From: Alcanivoracaceae bacterium | GTDB lineage: Bacteria; Pseudomonadota; Gammaproteobacteria; Pseudomonadales; Alcanivoracaceae | Assembly (NCBI GenBank): GCA_029213045.1 | Contig: JARGPN010000016.1 | Coordinates: forward strand, 1 to 64,000 | DNA length: 64,000 bases | Direction of reading: 5' to 3' | In this document: positions 36,227-46,107 of the stretch, one piece after another | How positions within the stretch are numbered: position 1 is the first letter of the stretch | How the letters are laid out: every line of letters begins with the position of its first letter | The notes under the pieces: generated by a model | Told to the model about the DNA's origin: nothing | The model's input: the letters and a program-made list of their open reading frames with translations, nothing else | Database searches by the model: none | Position numbers and translations under genes: made by a program

Positions 36227-38143
36227 ATGAGCGTTTCCTACCGTATGCCCGATGGGGCAACGATGGCCTTCGACGCGCCGGTCAGCGGCCTCGATATTGC
36301 CGAAAAAATAAGTAAAAAGCTGGCTAAACAGTCGCTTGCCATCAAGGTGGACGGCGAGCTGAAAGACATCTACCTAACTGTGCCCGACGGCGCAGCGGTG
36401 GAGCTGATCACTCGCGAGCATGACGATGCCCTAGAGCTAATTCGTCATGATGCCGCCCACGTGATGGCCGAAGCGGTCCAAGAGCTGTTCAGCGAAACAC
36501 AGGTCACCATTGGCCCGAATATCGAAAATGGCTTTTATTACGACTTCCATCGGGAAACGCCGTTTACCCCAGATGACCTTGTGTCGATTGAAAAGCGCAT
36601 GCTCGAAATTGTCCGTCGCAACGAAGAAATTCGTCGTGAAGTATGGGATCGCGATGAAGCCGTGCAGTTTTTCCTCGATAAAGGCGAAACCTTTAAAGCG
36701 GAAATTATTCGCGACTTGCCTGCCGATCAAGATGTCAGCCTGTATCGCCAGGGCGACTTTATTGATCTTTGCCGCGGCCCGCACATGCCCGCCACCAGCA
36801 AACTGAGTGACGGCTTTGCGCTCACCAAAGTGGCTGGCGCTTATTGGCGCGGCGACAGCAACAACCCGCAGTTGCAGCGCATTTACGGTACGGCATGGCG
36901 CGACAAAAAAGAATTAAAAGCCTACCAAACCCAACTCGAAGAAGCCGCCAAACGCGATCATCGAAAGCTCGGCAAAGAGATGGGCCTGTTTCATCAGCAA
37001 GAAGAAGCTGTTGGCTCCATGTTCTGGCATCCGAAAGGCTGGCGCTTGCGTCGCGCGTTAGAAAATTATATTCGCGGCAAAATGGAGCGTAACGGCTATC
37101 AGGAGGTGTCCACACCGCAGATGATGGATCGCACCCTGTGGGAGCAATCCGGTCACTGGGAAAAATATGGCGACGATATGTTCACCATATGCACTCACGA
37201 TCATCGCGACATGGCGATTAAGCCGATGAACTGCCCAGGGCATGTGCAGATTTTCAAACAGGGTTTGAAAAGTTATCGCGACTTGCCTATTCGTCTCGGA
37301 GAATTTACCACGCTGTTCCGCAACGAAGCACACGGGGCGTTGCATGGATTAATGCGTGCGCGGACGTTCGGCCAAGATGATGCGCATATCTTCTGTACAG
37401 AAGAGCAAATCAACGGCGAAACCGCAGACTTTATTACCATGTTGCGCGAAGTGTATTCAGACTTTGGCTTCACCGATATTAAAGTCATGTTTTCTGATCG
37501 GCCAGAAAATCGTGCTGGCACAGATGAAACATGGGATCGCGCAGAAGCAGCATTGAAGTCAGCGGTTGAAAGCGTTGGCTTGGAATATATTTTAAATCCA
37601 GGCGAAGGCGCGTTCTACGGACCCAAACTGGAATTCCAATTGCGCGACGCGATTGGTCGTGATTGGCAGTGCGGCACCTTGCAGGTGGATTTCGTTTTGC
37701 CCGAGCGTCTCGATGCGGAATACGTCGGTGAAGATTCAGCGCGACATCGCCCGGTAATGTTGCACCGCGCCGTGCTCGGCTCGCTGGAACGCTTCTTGGG
37801 TATTGTCATTGAATCCACTGCGGGCTATTTGCCGCTTTGGTTATCACCGCACCCAGTAACGGTTGCGACCATTACTAACGCCGTAGACGGTTACGCGAAA
37901 GAAGTTGTCGCGCTGCTGAACGATGCAGGCATTTATGCAGAGCTAGATGACCGCAATGAAAAAATTGGCTACAAGGTGCGCGAGCACTCGAAAGCCAAAG
38001 TGCCGGTTATTTTTGTCATTGGTGAGCAAGAAGCCAGCGAGCGCAAAGTGGCGATCCGTCGCTTAGGCAGTCAGGCGACTGACGTTATAGCATTGGATGA
38101 CGCCCTCGCGACCTTGAAAGAGCAAACCAAAATACCGGTTTAG
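36227..38143 (+). CDS. thrS: Threonyl-tRNA synthetase, alphaproteobacterial-like
   Basis: A 638-residue class II synthetase: TGS domain (1-65), editing domain with LIRHDAAHVMAEAVQ (about 73-87) and SxxH-like CRGPHMP, catalytic core and C-terminal anticodon domain. The zinc ligands are present: Cys in KPMNCPGHVQIF, His in GALHGLMRAR, and His in PVMLHRAVLGS. The wording of these blocks is closer, from memory, to alphaproteobacterial ThrS than to E. coli ThrS. The usual gammaproteobacterial infC-rpmI-rplT genes do not follow; hisI and cysS do. This points to a second, transferred copy, perhaps for zinc limitation. Confidence 0.92.
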   Translation: MSVSYRMPDGATMAFDAPVSGLDIAEKISKKLAKQSLAIKVDGELKDIYLTVPDGAAVELITREHDDALELIRHDAAHVMAEAVQELFSETQVTIGPNIENGFYYDFHRETPFTPDDLVSIEKRMLEIVRRNEEIRREVWDRDEAVQFFLDKGETFKAEIIRDLPADQDVSLYRQGDFIDLCRGPHMPATSKLSDGFALTKVAGAYWRGDSNNPQLQRIYGTAWRDKKELKAYQTQLEEAAKRDHRKLGKEMGLFHQQEEAVGSMFWHPKGWRLRRALENYIRGKMERNGYQEVSTPQMMDRTLWEQSGHWEKYGDDMFTICTHDHRDMAIKPMNCPGHVQIFKQGLKSYRDLPIRLGEFTTLFRNEAHGALHGLMRARTFGQDDAHIFCTEEQINGETADFITMLREVYSDFGFTDIKVMFSDRPENRAGTDETWDRAEAALKSAVESVGLEYILNPGEGAFYGPKLEFQLRDAIGRDWQCGTLQVDFVLPERLDAEYVGEDSARHRPVMLHRAVLGSLERFLGIVIESTAGYLPLWLSPHPVTVATITNAVDGYAKEVVALLNDAGIYAELDDRNEKIGYKVREHSKAKVPVIFVIGEQEASERKVAIRRLGSQATDVIALDDALATLKEQTKIPV

Positions 38144-38166
38144 GGTTGTTGCTCCGGTCTTAAGTT

Positions 38167-38287
38167 GGGGCTTGCTCGCGGCGATAGAATGCTAACCGGC
38201 GCTTAATCGCTTGCAGGCAAGTTCCCACAAAAGTACAAAGGCTCGCTACCGAAATACCGCCCCTGTGGGAGCTTGCCTGCAAGCGAT
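38167..38287. repeat. REP cluster between thrS and hisI
   Basis: It holds three REP units: a degenerate GGGGCTTGCTCGCGGCGAT at 38167-38185, an inverted AATCGCTTGCAGGCAAGTTCCCACA at 38205-38229 (given in parts: AATCGCTTGCAGGCAA then GTTCCCACA), and TGTGGGAGCTTGCCTGC-AAGCGAT at 38264-38287. They match the units at 7.7 and 61.3 kb. The cluster lies just before the hisI start. Confidence 0.88.
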
Positions 38288-38354
38288 GCTGCACCAGCTA
38301 ATGCCCCATCGCTTTCAACAAACTATTCGCATTGAACGCACACCGGAGCCGAGA

Positions 38355-38789
38355 ATGTTCAAAGAAAATGAGGACAAAGAAAGCGGATTCAACGTCGCGC
38401 TTTCCGCTGCCTTAGAGGACATTCACTTCAACGATGCAGGGCTAATACCTGCCATCGCCCAACAACACGACAGCAATGAAGTGTTAATGATGGCGTGGAT
38501 GAGCCGCGAATCTTTGGAAGAAACACTCGCCACCGGGCGCGTGTGCTATTTTTCTCGCTCACGCGGCACTCTGTGGCGCAAAGGCGAAAGCTCTGGCCAA
38601 ACACAAACATTGGTCGAGCTGCGCATCGACTGCGACGCCGACACACTTCTGCTTAAAGTTGATCAAAAAGGCCCTGCGTGCCACACCGGCCGCCGCGATT
38701 GTTTTTTCTGGAAAGTCGATGGTGACAAACTGGTGCTCGATAAAGACTCTTTGATCGATCCTGATGAACTCTACAATAAGCTTCCCTAA
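38355..38789 (+). CDS. hisI: Phosphoribosyl-AMP cyclohydrolase, stand-alone HisI
   Basis: A 144-residue HisI domain without the HisE fusion common in gammaproteobacteria. Motifs are [32 protein letters not shown], and the metal-binding Cys set in DCDAD and [11 protein letters not shown]. It hydrolyses the purine ring of phosphoribosyl-AMP in histidine synthesis. ATG 38355 follows GGAG; the longer frame to 38211 starts inside a REP element and is rejected. The stop overlaps the cysS start (TAATG). Its isolation from other his genes and its placement with thrS and cysS suggest an accessory copy. Confidence 0.9.
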   Translation: MFKENEDKESGFNVALSAALEDIHFNDAGLIPAIAQQHDSNEVLMMAWMSRESLEETLATGRVCYFSRSRGTLWRKGESSGQTQTLVELRIDCDADTLLLKVDQKGPACHTGRRDCFFWKVDGDKLVLDKDSLIDPDELYNKLP

Positions 38790-40183
38790 TGTCTGATATG
38801 CAAACCGTTTTAACACTGCACAACACGCTGAGCGGAAAGAAAGAAGTTTTCACTCCGATCGACCCTAATCGCATCACGCTATATGTGTGCGGCCCGACTG
38901 TGTACAACTACGTACATATCGGTAACGCCCGCCCTGTCGTGGCATTTGATGTGCTATACCGTTTGCTTAAGCGCCTATACCCCAATGTTATTTACGCGCG
39001 CAACATCACCGACATTGACGACAAAATTATTAATACCGCCCGCGACAACGGCGAAGACATTAGCGCGCTGACCAAACGCTTTAGCGATGCCTTCAGCGAC
39101 GACATGGCCGCATTGCATACATTACCGCCCACCATCGTGCCGTATGCCACCGACCACATCGATGAGATGATCGGCATGATTGAAACGCTGGTAGAAAAAG
39201 GGCACGCGTATGCCGCAGAAGGTCACGCGCTGTTTGCCGTTGAGTCGATGAACGACTACGGAAAATTATCCAAGCGATCGTTGGATGACATGCTGGCTGG
39301 CGCCCGCGTGGAAGTGGCGCCCTATAAAAAATACCCTGGCGATTTTGTTTTGTGGAAACCCAGCAGCGATGACCAGCCCGGCTGGGAATCACCTTGGGGC
39401 CGCGGCCGCCCCGGCTGGCACATCGAATGCTCGGCCATGATTCATAAACATTTAGGCGACGTCATTGATATTCACGGCGGCGGCCAAGATTTAATTTTTC
39501 CGCACCATGAAAATGAAATCGCACAAGGCTGCTGCGCACATGGCACTGACTATGTGCGCTACTGGATGCACAACGGCTACGTGAATATTGATGGCGAAAA
39601 AATGTCGAAATCACTCGGCAATTTTCGTCTAGTCCGCGAGTTACTAAAACAATATCGAGGTGAGGTTTTGCGCTTTGCCTTGCTGTCTGCGCACTATCGC
39701 TCGCCATTAAACTTCAGCGAAGACGTGCTGAATCAGGCCAGCTCTACACTGGATACTCTCTACTACGCCTTGCTGGGTCGTGGCGAGCAGGTCACGCCGG
39801 CTGAAAATTACGAACTTGCTGACGATCACCCGGTCTTGGTCGCACTCAAAGATGATCTCAACACAGCCGAAGCCATCAGTGCCATGCATGCCATCGCCGC
39901 AAAGCTCAACAAAGCAGAGCTCAACGATAAACCTGCGTTAAAGGCAGAACTAATAGCCTGTGGCGAATTGCTAGGATTGCTTAATCAAGACCCCACCGAC
40001 TGGTTCCAAAACAAAGGCACCAACGACGGCTTGAGCAATGAGGAAATTGACGCGCTGGTAGAAGAACGCAACGCCTCAAAAAAGGCGAAAAACTTCGCCC
40101 GCGCTGATGAGATTCGCGATCAGTTAAAAGAAGCTGGCATTCAGTTAGAAGATACTCGCGAAGGCACACGCTGGACGCGCTAA
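38789..40183 (+). CDS. cysS: Cysteinyl-tRNA synthetase
   Basis: A 464-residue class I synthetase. HIGH-type motif HIGNAR and KMSKS motif EKMSKSLGN are present, as are the zinc ligands: Cys in YVCGPTVYN, Cys in GWHIECSAM, and His/Glu in PHHENEIAQ. The block [20 protein letters not shown] resembles alphaproteobacterial CysS. It is coupled to hisI and ends at a strong terminator, so thrS-(REP)-hisI-cysS may form one transcription unit. Whether another cysS exists cannot be seen. Confidence 0.94.
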   Translation: MSDMQTVLTLHNTLSGKKEVFTPIDPNRITLYVCGPTVYNYVHIGNARPVVAFDVLYRLLKRLYPNVIYARNITDIDDKIINTARDNGEDISALTKRFSDAFSDDMAALHTLPPTIVPYATDHIDEMIGMIETLVEKGHAYAAEGHALFAVESMNDYGKLSKRSLDDMLAGARVEVAPYKKYPGDFVLWKPSSDDQPGWESPWGRGRPGWHIECSAMIHKHLGDVIDIHGGGQDLIFPHHENEIAQGCCAHGTDYVRYWMHNGYVNIDGEKMSKSLGNFRLVRELLKQYRGEVLRFALLSAHYRSPLNFSEDVLNQASSTLDTLYYALLGRGEQVTPAENYELADDHPVLVALKDDLNTAEAISAMHAIAAKLNKAELNDKPALKAELIACGELLGLLNQDPTDWFQNKGTNDGLSNEEIDALVEERNASKKAKNFARADEIRDQLKEAGIQLEDTREGTRWTR

Positions 40184-40204
40184 GATAATCAACTACCGAA
40201 AAAT

Positions 40205-40236
40205 AGAAAGGCCGCGCATGCGGCCTTTCTATTTTT
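40205..40236. terminator. Strong bidirectional terminator after cysS
   Basis: The perfect stem AGAAAGGCCGCGC-type / GCGGCCTTTCT is flanked by A-rich and T5 tracts. It serves cysS and the convergent DUF4382 gene. Confidence 0.9.
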
Positions 40237-40258
40237 CACCTCAGCAGACCAGCCACGC

Positions 40259-41227
40259 TCAGGGAGTCGCCACAAAGTTCTGCTCGGTATTGTTATCAGC
40301 TGTCACATTAATTATCGCACTCTGCGAAAAATCAATATCATCATCCGTGTCCGGCATATCAAGCAAAGAGTCACAGGTAAATGCAACCACATAGCTCCCT
40401 TCCTGAACAAATCCAAAACTGTATTCGTATAGGCCGCTCGTCAAATTCTGTTTGACGTTCGCTACCGCCAATGGATTATCTGTGCCGACATCCTGCCCCA
40501 TTTCATCGAGATATACGTCGCCAGTTACTGCATCGCTGCCACGGTATAAATACACAGCGTTGCCTTCATCACTGATGAGGTCATTGCTGCATTGACCATC
40601 CATCACCAACGCGTCGGCCACGGTGCCACTGATCGAACCTGTGCTGCTGTTATTGGTAATGCGCATTGCTGGGCGCAGCAAATAATAATCTTTACCGGTT
40701 GGCTTGGTTAATGCCTTGCGCAAATCCACGTCAATGGTGAAATCAACATTTCCACCGGCGGGAATGACAAAACCGCTCACCAGCTGAACATGGCGAGCCT
40801 GACCATTTCCCGACTGCTGACCGGGCACGAATAAATCAACTTTTCCTCCCTCATCAGTCATAACATAGGAGTCATCGCCACCGCCGACAATAAACAATCT
40901 CACCCAATTATATTTTCCTGCTGGGAGTTCAGTGTCGGGTAAAACGGCGGCAAAATTTGCGCCTTGCAAAGACAAAAGATTATCGATGACGACGGGCTCA
41001 TCGAATTCAATCATTTCTTGCTTACCGCCTGCGGGTTTTAACGCAATAGCGGAGATCGTCAGCTTGACGACGTTCACATCGTCCGCCGGGGCATCGGTCA
41101 CATCAAAAGAAGCGATGCCGGTTTTCTCGGCCCCACCACTATCGCCGCCACATGCCGCGAGCAGCCCCACCAATACGAATACACTTATTGAAAATACTCG
41201 AACGAGTAATACCTGTGCGCTATTCAT
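40259..41227 (-). CDS. DUF4382 lipoprotein
   Basis: A 322-residue lipoprotein (lipobox GLLAAC). The N-terminal half (FDVTDAPADDVNVVKLTISA to DFTIDVDLRKALTK) is the DUF4382 beta-sandwich, with its D-A-P-x-D motif. The C-terminal half (GSISGTVADALVMDGQ... onward) resembles a carboxypeptidase-regulatory-like or Ig-like domain and has two cysteines. ATG 41227 has an AAGGAG ribosome site; a frame to 41317 is rejected. Function is unknown; surface or periplasmic binding is likely. Confidence 0.85.
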   Translation of the reverse strand: MNSAQVLLVRVFSISVFVLVGLLAACGGDSGGAEKTGIASFDVTDAPADDVNVVKLTISAIALKPAGGKQEMIEFDEPVVIDNLLSLQGANFAAVLPDTELPAGKYNWVRLFIVGGGDDSYVMTDEGGKVDLFVPGQQSGNGQARHVQLVSGFVIPAGGNVDFTIDVDLRKALTKPTGKDYYLLRPAMRITNNSSTGSISGTVADALVMDGQCSNDLISDEGNAVYLYRGSDAVTGDVYLDEMGQDVGTDNPLAVANVKQNLTSGLYEYSFGFVQEGSYVVAFTCDSLLDMPDTDDDIDFSQSAIINVTADNNTEQNFVATP

Positions 41228-41514
41228 TAAATACTCCTTAAATAATGGTACTTCTCTACACATCACGTGCAAGACGAAAAAAGTAGAAGCACAAAGGGTA
41301 TGACGCGCGCCATGCACTTTAATTCCTTAATCATGCCCGCCGCAGGCCAGATCCAAGAACTAAGTCACGAATAATTTATGTTGCGCGTTTAAATGGCGGC
41401 TTAGCATGCGCCATTAAGCTTAAAGAAATAACGCTTCTAAGGGGAATGGCTCAAGCGAAATGCGCGAAATTGGCTTCCACCTATTTGGCACGGACTTAAA
41501 GAGACGATAGGCGA

Positions 41515-42183
41515 CTAATCGGGTCGACCTGAGGATGGCACAAGATGCCATGCCACTTCATCGCAATGCGTCAATCCACGCTCACGAAAACGCGGCGTTT
41601 TATCCAAAATGTCGGCGCGATGCATTTCTCTGAGTTCAAAAAATTCTGCGTACAGCTGCGCAACCTCCGCAGTCAAAACGGAAAAAGGAGGGCCGTCCAT
41701 CTGCACCTGTGAGTACTCGAAACTGATCAGTAACTGCTGCGCTGCGTAGCTGATGTGCAACAAGTGTTCTGCATAACGCCGACGTAATTCAGCGGGCAAC
41801 GCCACCAACGCCGCACGATCATAAACGGCATGAATTGCTCCGATATCGGCGGCCTCTAGCTGAAAGAAATTGCCCTGGAAAATCGTAATGCGGTCAGCAC
41901 GAAAGACATTGCCGCCTCTCCAAGAGGAAATAACAGGCTGGATATTTAAGGACGAGAACAGTTCGTGAACGGCTTTTTCACTCAGCTCCACGCCGATCAC
42001 CGAATACTCTGCTGACAAAAGATATTCGATATCTAATGTTTTTCCGCATAGCGGCAGAAATATCGGCGCGCCGATCTCCAGCTCAAGCGAAGGAAGATAT
42101 TTTTTTAGCAGAGGATGCGCCACCGGCAAATGGAAACCAATCTCGTCACTACGCCAACGCTCTTGCCAAAATTCGGGTTCCAT
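41515..42183 (-). CDS. tpm: Thiopurine S-methyltransferase
   Basis: A 222-residue SAM-dependent methyltransferase. The start MEPEFWQERWRSDEIGFH and the SAM segment PIFLPLCGKTLDIEYL, with later VYDRAALVALP, are characteristic of Tpm. In bacteria the family is linked to tellurite and selenite methylation as well as thiopurines. ATG 42183 follows GAGGAAG. It stands alone, 56 bases from the next leftward gene. Confidence 0.92.
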   Translation of the reverse strand: MEPEFWQERWRSDEIGFHLPVAHPLLKKYLPSLELEIGAPIFLPLCGKTLDIEYLLSAEYSVIGVELSEKAVHELFSSLNIQPVISSWRGGNVFRADRITIFQGNFFQLEAADIGAIHAVYDRAALVALPAELRRRYAEHLLHISYAAQQLLISFEYSQVQMDGPPFSVLTAEVAQLYAEFFELREMHRADILDKTPRFRERGLTHCDEVAWHLVPSSGRPD

Positions 42184-42239
42184 ACGACTTCCTCGCCTAA
42201 TTTTCGTCAATCAACTTATGCGGTGAAAATGCCATGCCA

Positions 42240-42869
42240 TTATGTCAGAACGGCATTCAAGCCCTGCTCAAACTCTCTCTTGCCTCCGAACGAAGGGTGC
42301 CGTACGGATATAACCTTGGCATTCGGAAACATCGCTGCTGCGCAATGTGCTCCCTTTCGTCCCACACCAATAATCGTGTCTGGCAGAAACATATTGTGCA
42401 ATGCGCGCAAATATACACCGCCCTGGTTAACTTCAGCCGAAGTCGGGGCTCGATTAGTGAGAGGCCGCCCTGCTATGTGAGGATGAAATGGGTATGCGTT
42501 CCAACACAAGGGCAATGCATCCACTGTTTCAAGATAGCGCCACACCATAGACGCGGTATTCTCGGATTCAATTTCTTTCATGGTAAGCGACGGTGCGAGC
42601 TGCATTAGAAAAGGATGCGCGATTTCTTGGAAAACCTTACCGCTCGAAAACGGGATACCCGTGAGCATACCTCCTTTAAAACCTAGCGCTTCCCCCACCA
42701 ACAATACTTTGCGGTGCTGCGATGAGGCCCAATACTGCTGCACAAGCTGTAAATACGCGCGCAAATTCTCAGCGCAATGTTTACGGCGGTATGGGTTAGC
42801 ACTCAGAGCAGTGTTTTTCTGCTTGCGCAGTTGTGCGACGAACTCGTCGATGAAAGAGAGGTTGGTCAT
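42240..42869 (-). CDS. Uracil-DNA glycosylase family protein
   Basis: A 209-residue protein of the UDG superfamily. Motif 1 is LLVGEALGFKGGMLTGIPFSS (in two parts: LLVGEALGFKGG, then MLTGIPFSS); motif 2 is ISVRHPSFGGKREF near the C-terminus. The central LCWNAYPFHPH is also family-like. These are the positions used to flip and hold uracil. It lacks the four iron-sulphur cysteines of family 4. It may remove damaged bases, but substrate specificity cannot be read from the sequence. Confidence 0.83.
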   Translation of the reverse strand: MTNLSFIDEFVAQLRKQKNTALSANPYRRKHCAENLRAYLQLVQQYWASSQHRKVLLVGEALGFKGGMLTGIPFSSGKVFQEIAHPFLMQLAPSLTMKEIESENTASMVWRYLETVDALPLCWNAYPFHPHIAGRPLTNRAPTSAEVNQGGVYLRALHNMFLPDTIIGVGRKGAHCAAAMFPNAKVISVRHPSFGGKREFEQGLNAVLT

Positions 42870-43320
42870 GTGGCGGGTACTTTAGCCCAAAAAAGATAGC
42901 GCGCCGAGGACCTGTGCGGCGTTAGTCGTAATCGGTTTTGACTGGGACGCAGTCTCGCTGTGTGAGCCGGACGTTTTCTATTATTTACTGGTACCACGCA
43001 AGCGCCCATGGAGAGAACGCCATTTCTGCTGAGATAAGCATCAGAAAGGAAATTTACGAACACGGCGGGCTATTAGAGCAAGCCATACAGCGCAGACAAA
43101 CCACTAACTTTATTAATATCAATTAGTTAATGGTGGAACCCGCATCCCGAACCACATCATTCGACCACTATTCACAGAGAAAATACCCACTATACAAAAT
43201 ATTAATTTCTTTTATGGCAGCCACCTCACTATGATGCGCCCCACGGTAGCTTCTAGATGGTTATCCCCTTTCCTATCTAGGCGCTGCAGGTTTTCTGTCC
43301 CCCATCAACGAGGAACGACC
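42870..43320. promoter_or_regulatory. Long upstream region of aceA
   Basis: A 451-base gap before isocitrate lyase. The stretch around 43100-43130 is very AT-rich (TTATTAATATCAATTAGTTAATG) and may include UP or promoter elements. I see no supported gene; a 62-codon frame at 42938 has no protein-like features. A long leader before a strongly expressed glyoxylate-shunt gene suggests regulated transcription. Confidence 0.4.
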
Positions 43321-44919
43321 ATGTCATACACAAAGGACATCGACGCTCTTGCCTCTGTAGTCGGCGCTAACGCCACTTGGAGTGCAATCAACCCTGAGTC
43401 CGCCGTACGGATGCGCGTCCAGAACCGCTTCAATACGCACTTGGATATTGCTAAGTACAACGCAAAAATCATGCGTGAAGACATGGCGGCTTATGACGCT
43501 GATACCGCTCAGTACACCCAATCTTTGGGCTGCTGGCACGGCTTCATTGGTCAGCAAAAGCTGATCTCTATTAAGAAGCACTTCGGTAGCACCAAGCGTC
43601 GTTACTTGTACCTGTCTGGCTGGATGGTCGCTGCTCTGCGTTCTGAGTTCGGTCCTCTTCCTGACCAGTCTATGCACGAGAAGACAACTGTTGCTGACCT
43701 GATCCGCGAGTTGTACACCTTCTTGAAGCAAGCTGATGCGTGGGAACTGAACCACTTGTTCCGCGATCTCGACGCTGCACGCGCTAAAGGCGACGCTGCT
43801 GCTGAGAAAGAATTGATCAACAAGATCGACAACTTTGAAACTCACGTTGTACCGATCATTGCTGATATCGACGCTGGTTTCGGTAACGCTGAAGCGACTT
43901 ACCTGATGGCCAAGCAGATGATCGAAGCGGGTGCTTGCTGTATCCAAATCGAAAACCAAGTATCTGACGAGAAACAGTGTGGACACCAAGACGGTAAAGT
44001 AACCGTTCCTCACGCTGACTTCCTCGCCAAGATCAACGCTGTACGTTATGCGTTCTTGGAGCTGGGCATCGACGACGGCGTTATCGTTGCACGTACTGAC
44101 TCGTTGGGCGCAGGCCTAACTAAGCAGATCGCTGTAACCAATGAGCCAGGCGACCTGGGCGACCAGTACAACGCGTTCTTGGACGGCGAGTACATCGACA
44201 GCGCGGACCAGATCAACAACGGCGACGTTGTGATCAAGTCTCAGGGCAAACTGCTCAAGCCTAAGCGTTTGGCATCCGGCCTGTTCTGCTTCAAAGAAGG
44301 CAGCGGTATCGACCGTGTTGTTCTTGACTGTATCACTAGCCTGCAAAACGGCGCTGACCTGTTGTGGATCGAAACTGAGAAGCCACACGTTGGTCAGATC
44401 GCAGAAATGGTTAACCGTATCCGCGAAGTGGTTCCGAATGCCAAGCTGGTTTACAACAACAGCCCATCATTCAACTGGACTCTGAACTTCCGCCAGCAGG
44501 TATTTGATGCATGGGCAGCAGAAGGTAAAGACGTGTCTGCATACGATCGCGCCAAGTTGATGAGCGCTGATTACGACAACACCGAGCTGGGCGCAGAAGC
44601 AGACAAGAAGACTGCTACCTTCCAGCGCGATGCGTCACGTGAAGCAGGCATCTTCCACCACCTGATCACATTGCCTACGTACCACACTGCGGCACTGTCT
44701 ACTGACAACTTGGCGAAAGGCTACTTCGGTGACGAAGGCATGCTCGCTTATGTTGCTGGTGTTCAGCGTAAAGAAATCCGTCAGGGCATCGCTACTGTGA
44801 AGCACCAGGACATGGCCGGTTCTAACATCGGTGATGACCACAAAGAGTACTTCGCTGGCGAAGCTGCACTGAAAGCAGGCGGCAAAGACAACACTATGGG
44901 TCAGTTCGAGAACGTTTAA
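43321..44919 (+). CDS. aceA: Isocitrate lyase
   Basis: A 532-residue glyoxylate-shunt enzyme that splits isocitrate to succinate and glyoxylate. The active-site Cys220 lies in DEKQCGHQDGK, the motif of the larger isoform found in Pseudomonas and Acinetobacter. ADIDAGFGN, IARTDSLGAGLTKQI and NNSPSFNW are also present. ATG 43321 follows GAGGAACG; a frame to 43231 is rejected. Codon use is strongly skewed to a few codons (CTG, GGT, GCT, AAC, CGT) compared with neighbours, pointing to very high expression. With the fatty-acid dehydrogenases it supports growth on fatty acids or acetate. Confidence 0.96.
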   Translation: MSYTKDIDALASVVGANATWSAINPESAVRMRVQNRFNTHLDIAKYNAKIMREDMAAYDADTAQYTQSLGCWHGFIGQQKLISIKKHFGSTKRRYLYLSGWMVAALRSEFGPLPDQSMHEKTTVADLIRELYTFLKQADAWELNHLFRDLDAARAKGDAAAEKELINKIDNFETHVVPIIADIDAGFGNAEATYLMAKQMIEAGACCIQIENQVSDEKQCGHQDGKVTVPHADFLAKINAVRYAFLELGIDDGVIVARTDSLGAGLTKQIAVTNEPGDLGDQYNAFLDGEYIDSADQINNGDVVIKSQGKLLKPKRLASGLFCFKEGSGIDRVVLDCITSLQNGADLLWIETEKPHVGQIAEMVNRIREVVPNAKLVYNNSPSFNWTLNFRQQVFDAWAAEGKDVSAYDRAKLMSADYDNTELGAEADKKTATFQRDASREAGIFHHLITLPTYHTAALSTDNLAKGYFGDEGMLAYVAGVQRKEIRQGIATVKHQDMAGSNIGDDHKEYFAGEAALKAGGKDNTMGQFENV

Positions 44920-44945
44920 TCTCGATTGATTTACAGTGCTTGAAG

Positions 44946-44974
44946 AAGGGGCGGATTTATCCGCCCCTTTTTTT
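44946..44974 (+). terminator. Terminator after aceA
   Basis: The perfect stem AAGGGGCGGAT / ATCCGCCCCTT is followed by T7. It lies 27 bases past the aceA stop. Confidence 0.92.
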
Positions 44975-45120
44975 ATGCCTCAACGTTTGTGTGGCGTGAC
45001 TTATTTCGTCGCCATCGCCCACTCGTCGGCTTCCGTGTTAACCGCAGCACAGTCATAGTGACACCATGTCATCACGGCCATAGTATGAGTTCAGGATCTA
45101 ATACCTCTCTGGAGCTCTGC

Positions 45121-45996
45121 ATGAAAAGAATACACATCCTTACCGCTTGCCTGTTTCTTATTGCCCCCGCCGTGCACGCCGGGTCAGCCCTGAAAGGTAA
45201 GCCGGTGATTAATGAAGCCGTCTACGACGCACAACTTGCTGAGGGGATTACACAAGCGCGCAGTCTATTTACGCGAACCGGCACCGTTCAAGTGTTGGAG
45301 GACGAATTAGAAATAGCACCACTGGTCATTAAAGTCGATTTTCAGCGATACATGAAAGCAGCCCAAGGGGTCACCATACTGGCCGAGTACAAACCTTGGT
45401 TCAGCGAAGGGAGTTTTCAAGATATTGCCACGAACGCCGACAACCTCATTTCCGAGAAGCTGGCTGAAATGTTGAACGAAGTCTACGCGCTTGGCGATGC
45501 TCCGCAAGAAGTGGCAGAAAACCCGAAAAAACCCTACAAAGTGAGCTTCCCTGCGCTCCAATCGAATTTAAATTCGAAAGTCCCTTCCGATGCCTTTACT
45601 GTCGTTGCCTATGAGAAAGGCGGCTTTAAAAACAAAAACGCGCTAAAAGCGACCCAGCTATCAGCGGGCGATGCTCAAGCCGTTGTGTTTTTTCCTTATG
45701 TAAACCTCGTGTTCCACAAACAAGATGCGGGGCTTTCACAGATGAATGGTGAGCTAGTGCTGAACTACACCGTCGATATGAACGGTTATTTCGACATCTG
45801 CATACCTGACGTTTGTTATGCGTCGCAGCTGCCGTACAAAAAACACATCCGAATGACCGTGCCTTTGGTCACCGTCAAAGCTGAAACGTCTGATGAAACT
45901 CATCAAGAAGTGTATGCCTACGGCGAACAGTTCATTACTCAAATGGTCACAGATTTCACGCTGGAAGGGTTCAAAAAAGCGGCGGGGCGAGATTAA
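45121..45996 (+). CDS. Exported protein of unknown function
   Basis: A 291-residue protein with a clear signal peptide (MKRIHILTACLFLIAPAVHA-G). The mature part is mixed alpha/beta, with a single CIPDVC disulfide-like pair near residue 240. No family is recognised. ATG 45121 is chosen because GGAG lies upstream and the signal peptide starts there; the frame reaches back to 44989. It is a single gene with its own terminator. Confidence 0.78.
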   Translation: MKRIHILTACLFLIAPAVHAGSALKGKPVINEAVYDAQLAEGITQARSLFTRTGTVQVLEDELEIAPLVIKVDFQRYMKAAQGVTILAEYKPWFSEGSFQDIATNADNLISEKLAEMLNEVYALGDAPQEVAENPKKPYKVSFPALQSNLNSKVPSDAFTVVAYEKGGFKNKNALKATQLSAGDAQAVVFFPYVNLVFHKQDAGLSQMNGELVLNYTVDMNGYFDICIPDVCYASQLPYKKHIRMTVPLVTVKAETSDETHQEVYAYGEQFITQMVTDFTLEGFKKAAGRD

Positions 45997-46075
45997 TGTT
46001 TGGCGTTAGAGGCGTTTAAGAAAGAAGGTGCGCGCCAATCTAAATAATCATGGCAACGTAGCACCGCATTTAGAT

Positions 46076-46107
46076 TCGGGCAGCGGCAATACCGCTGCCC
46101 GATTTTT
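46076..46107. terminator. Terminator between the unknown exported gene and the Mo-storage operon
   Basis: The perfect stem TCGGGCAGCGG / CCGCTGCCCGA with a CAATA loop is followed by T5-6. It touches the stop codon of the convergent mosB-like gene. Confidence 0.88.

Noticed and set aside
38211..38354. Extended N-terminus for HisI
   Set aside because: It would begin inside a REP palindrome; ATG 38355 has a ribosome site and the normal family start.
42938..43126. 62-codon frame before aceA
   Set aside because: No ribosome site or protein-like pattern; it lies in the aceA upstream region.
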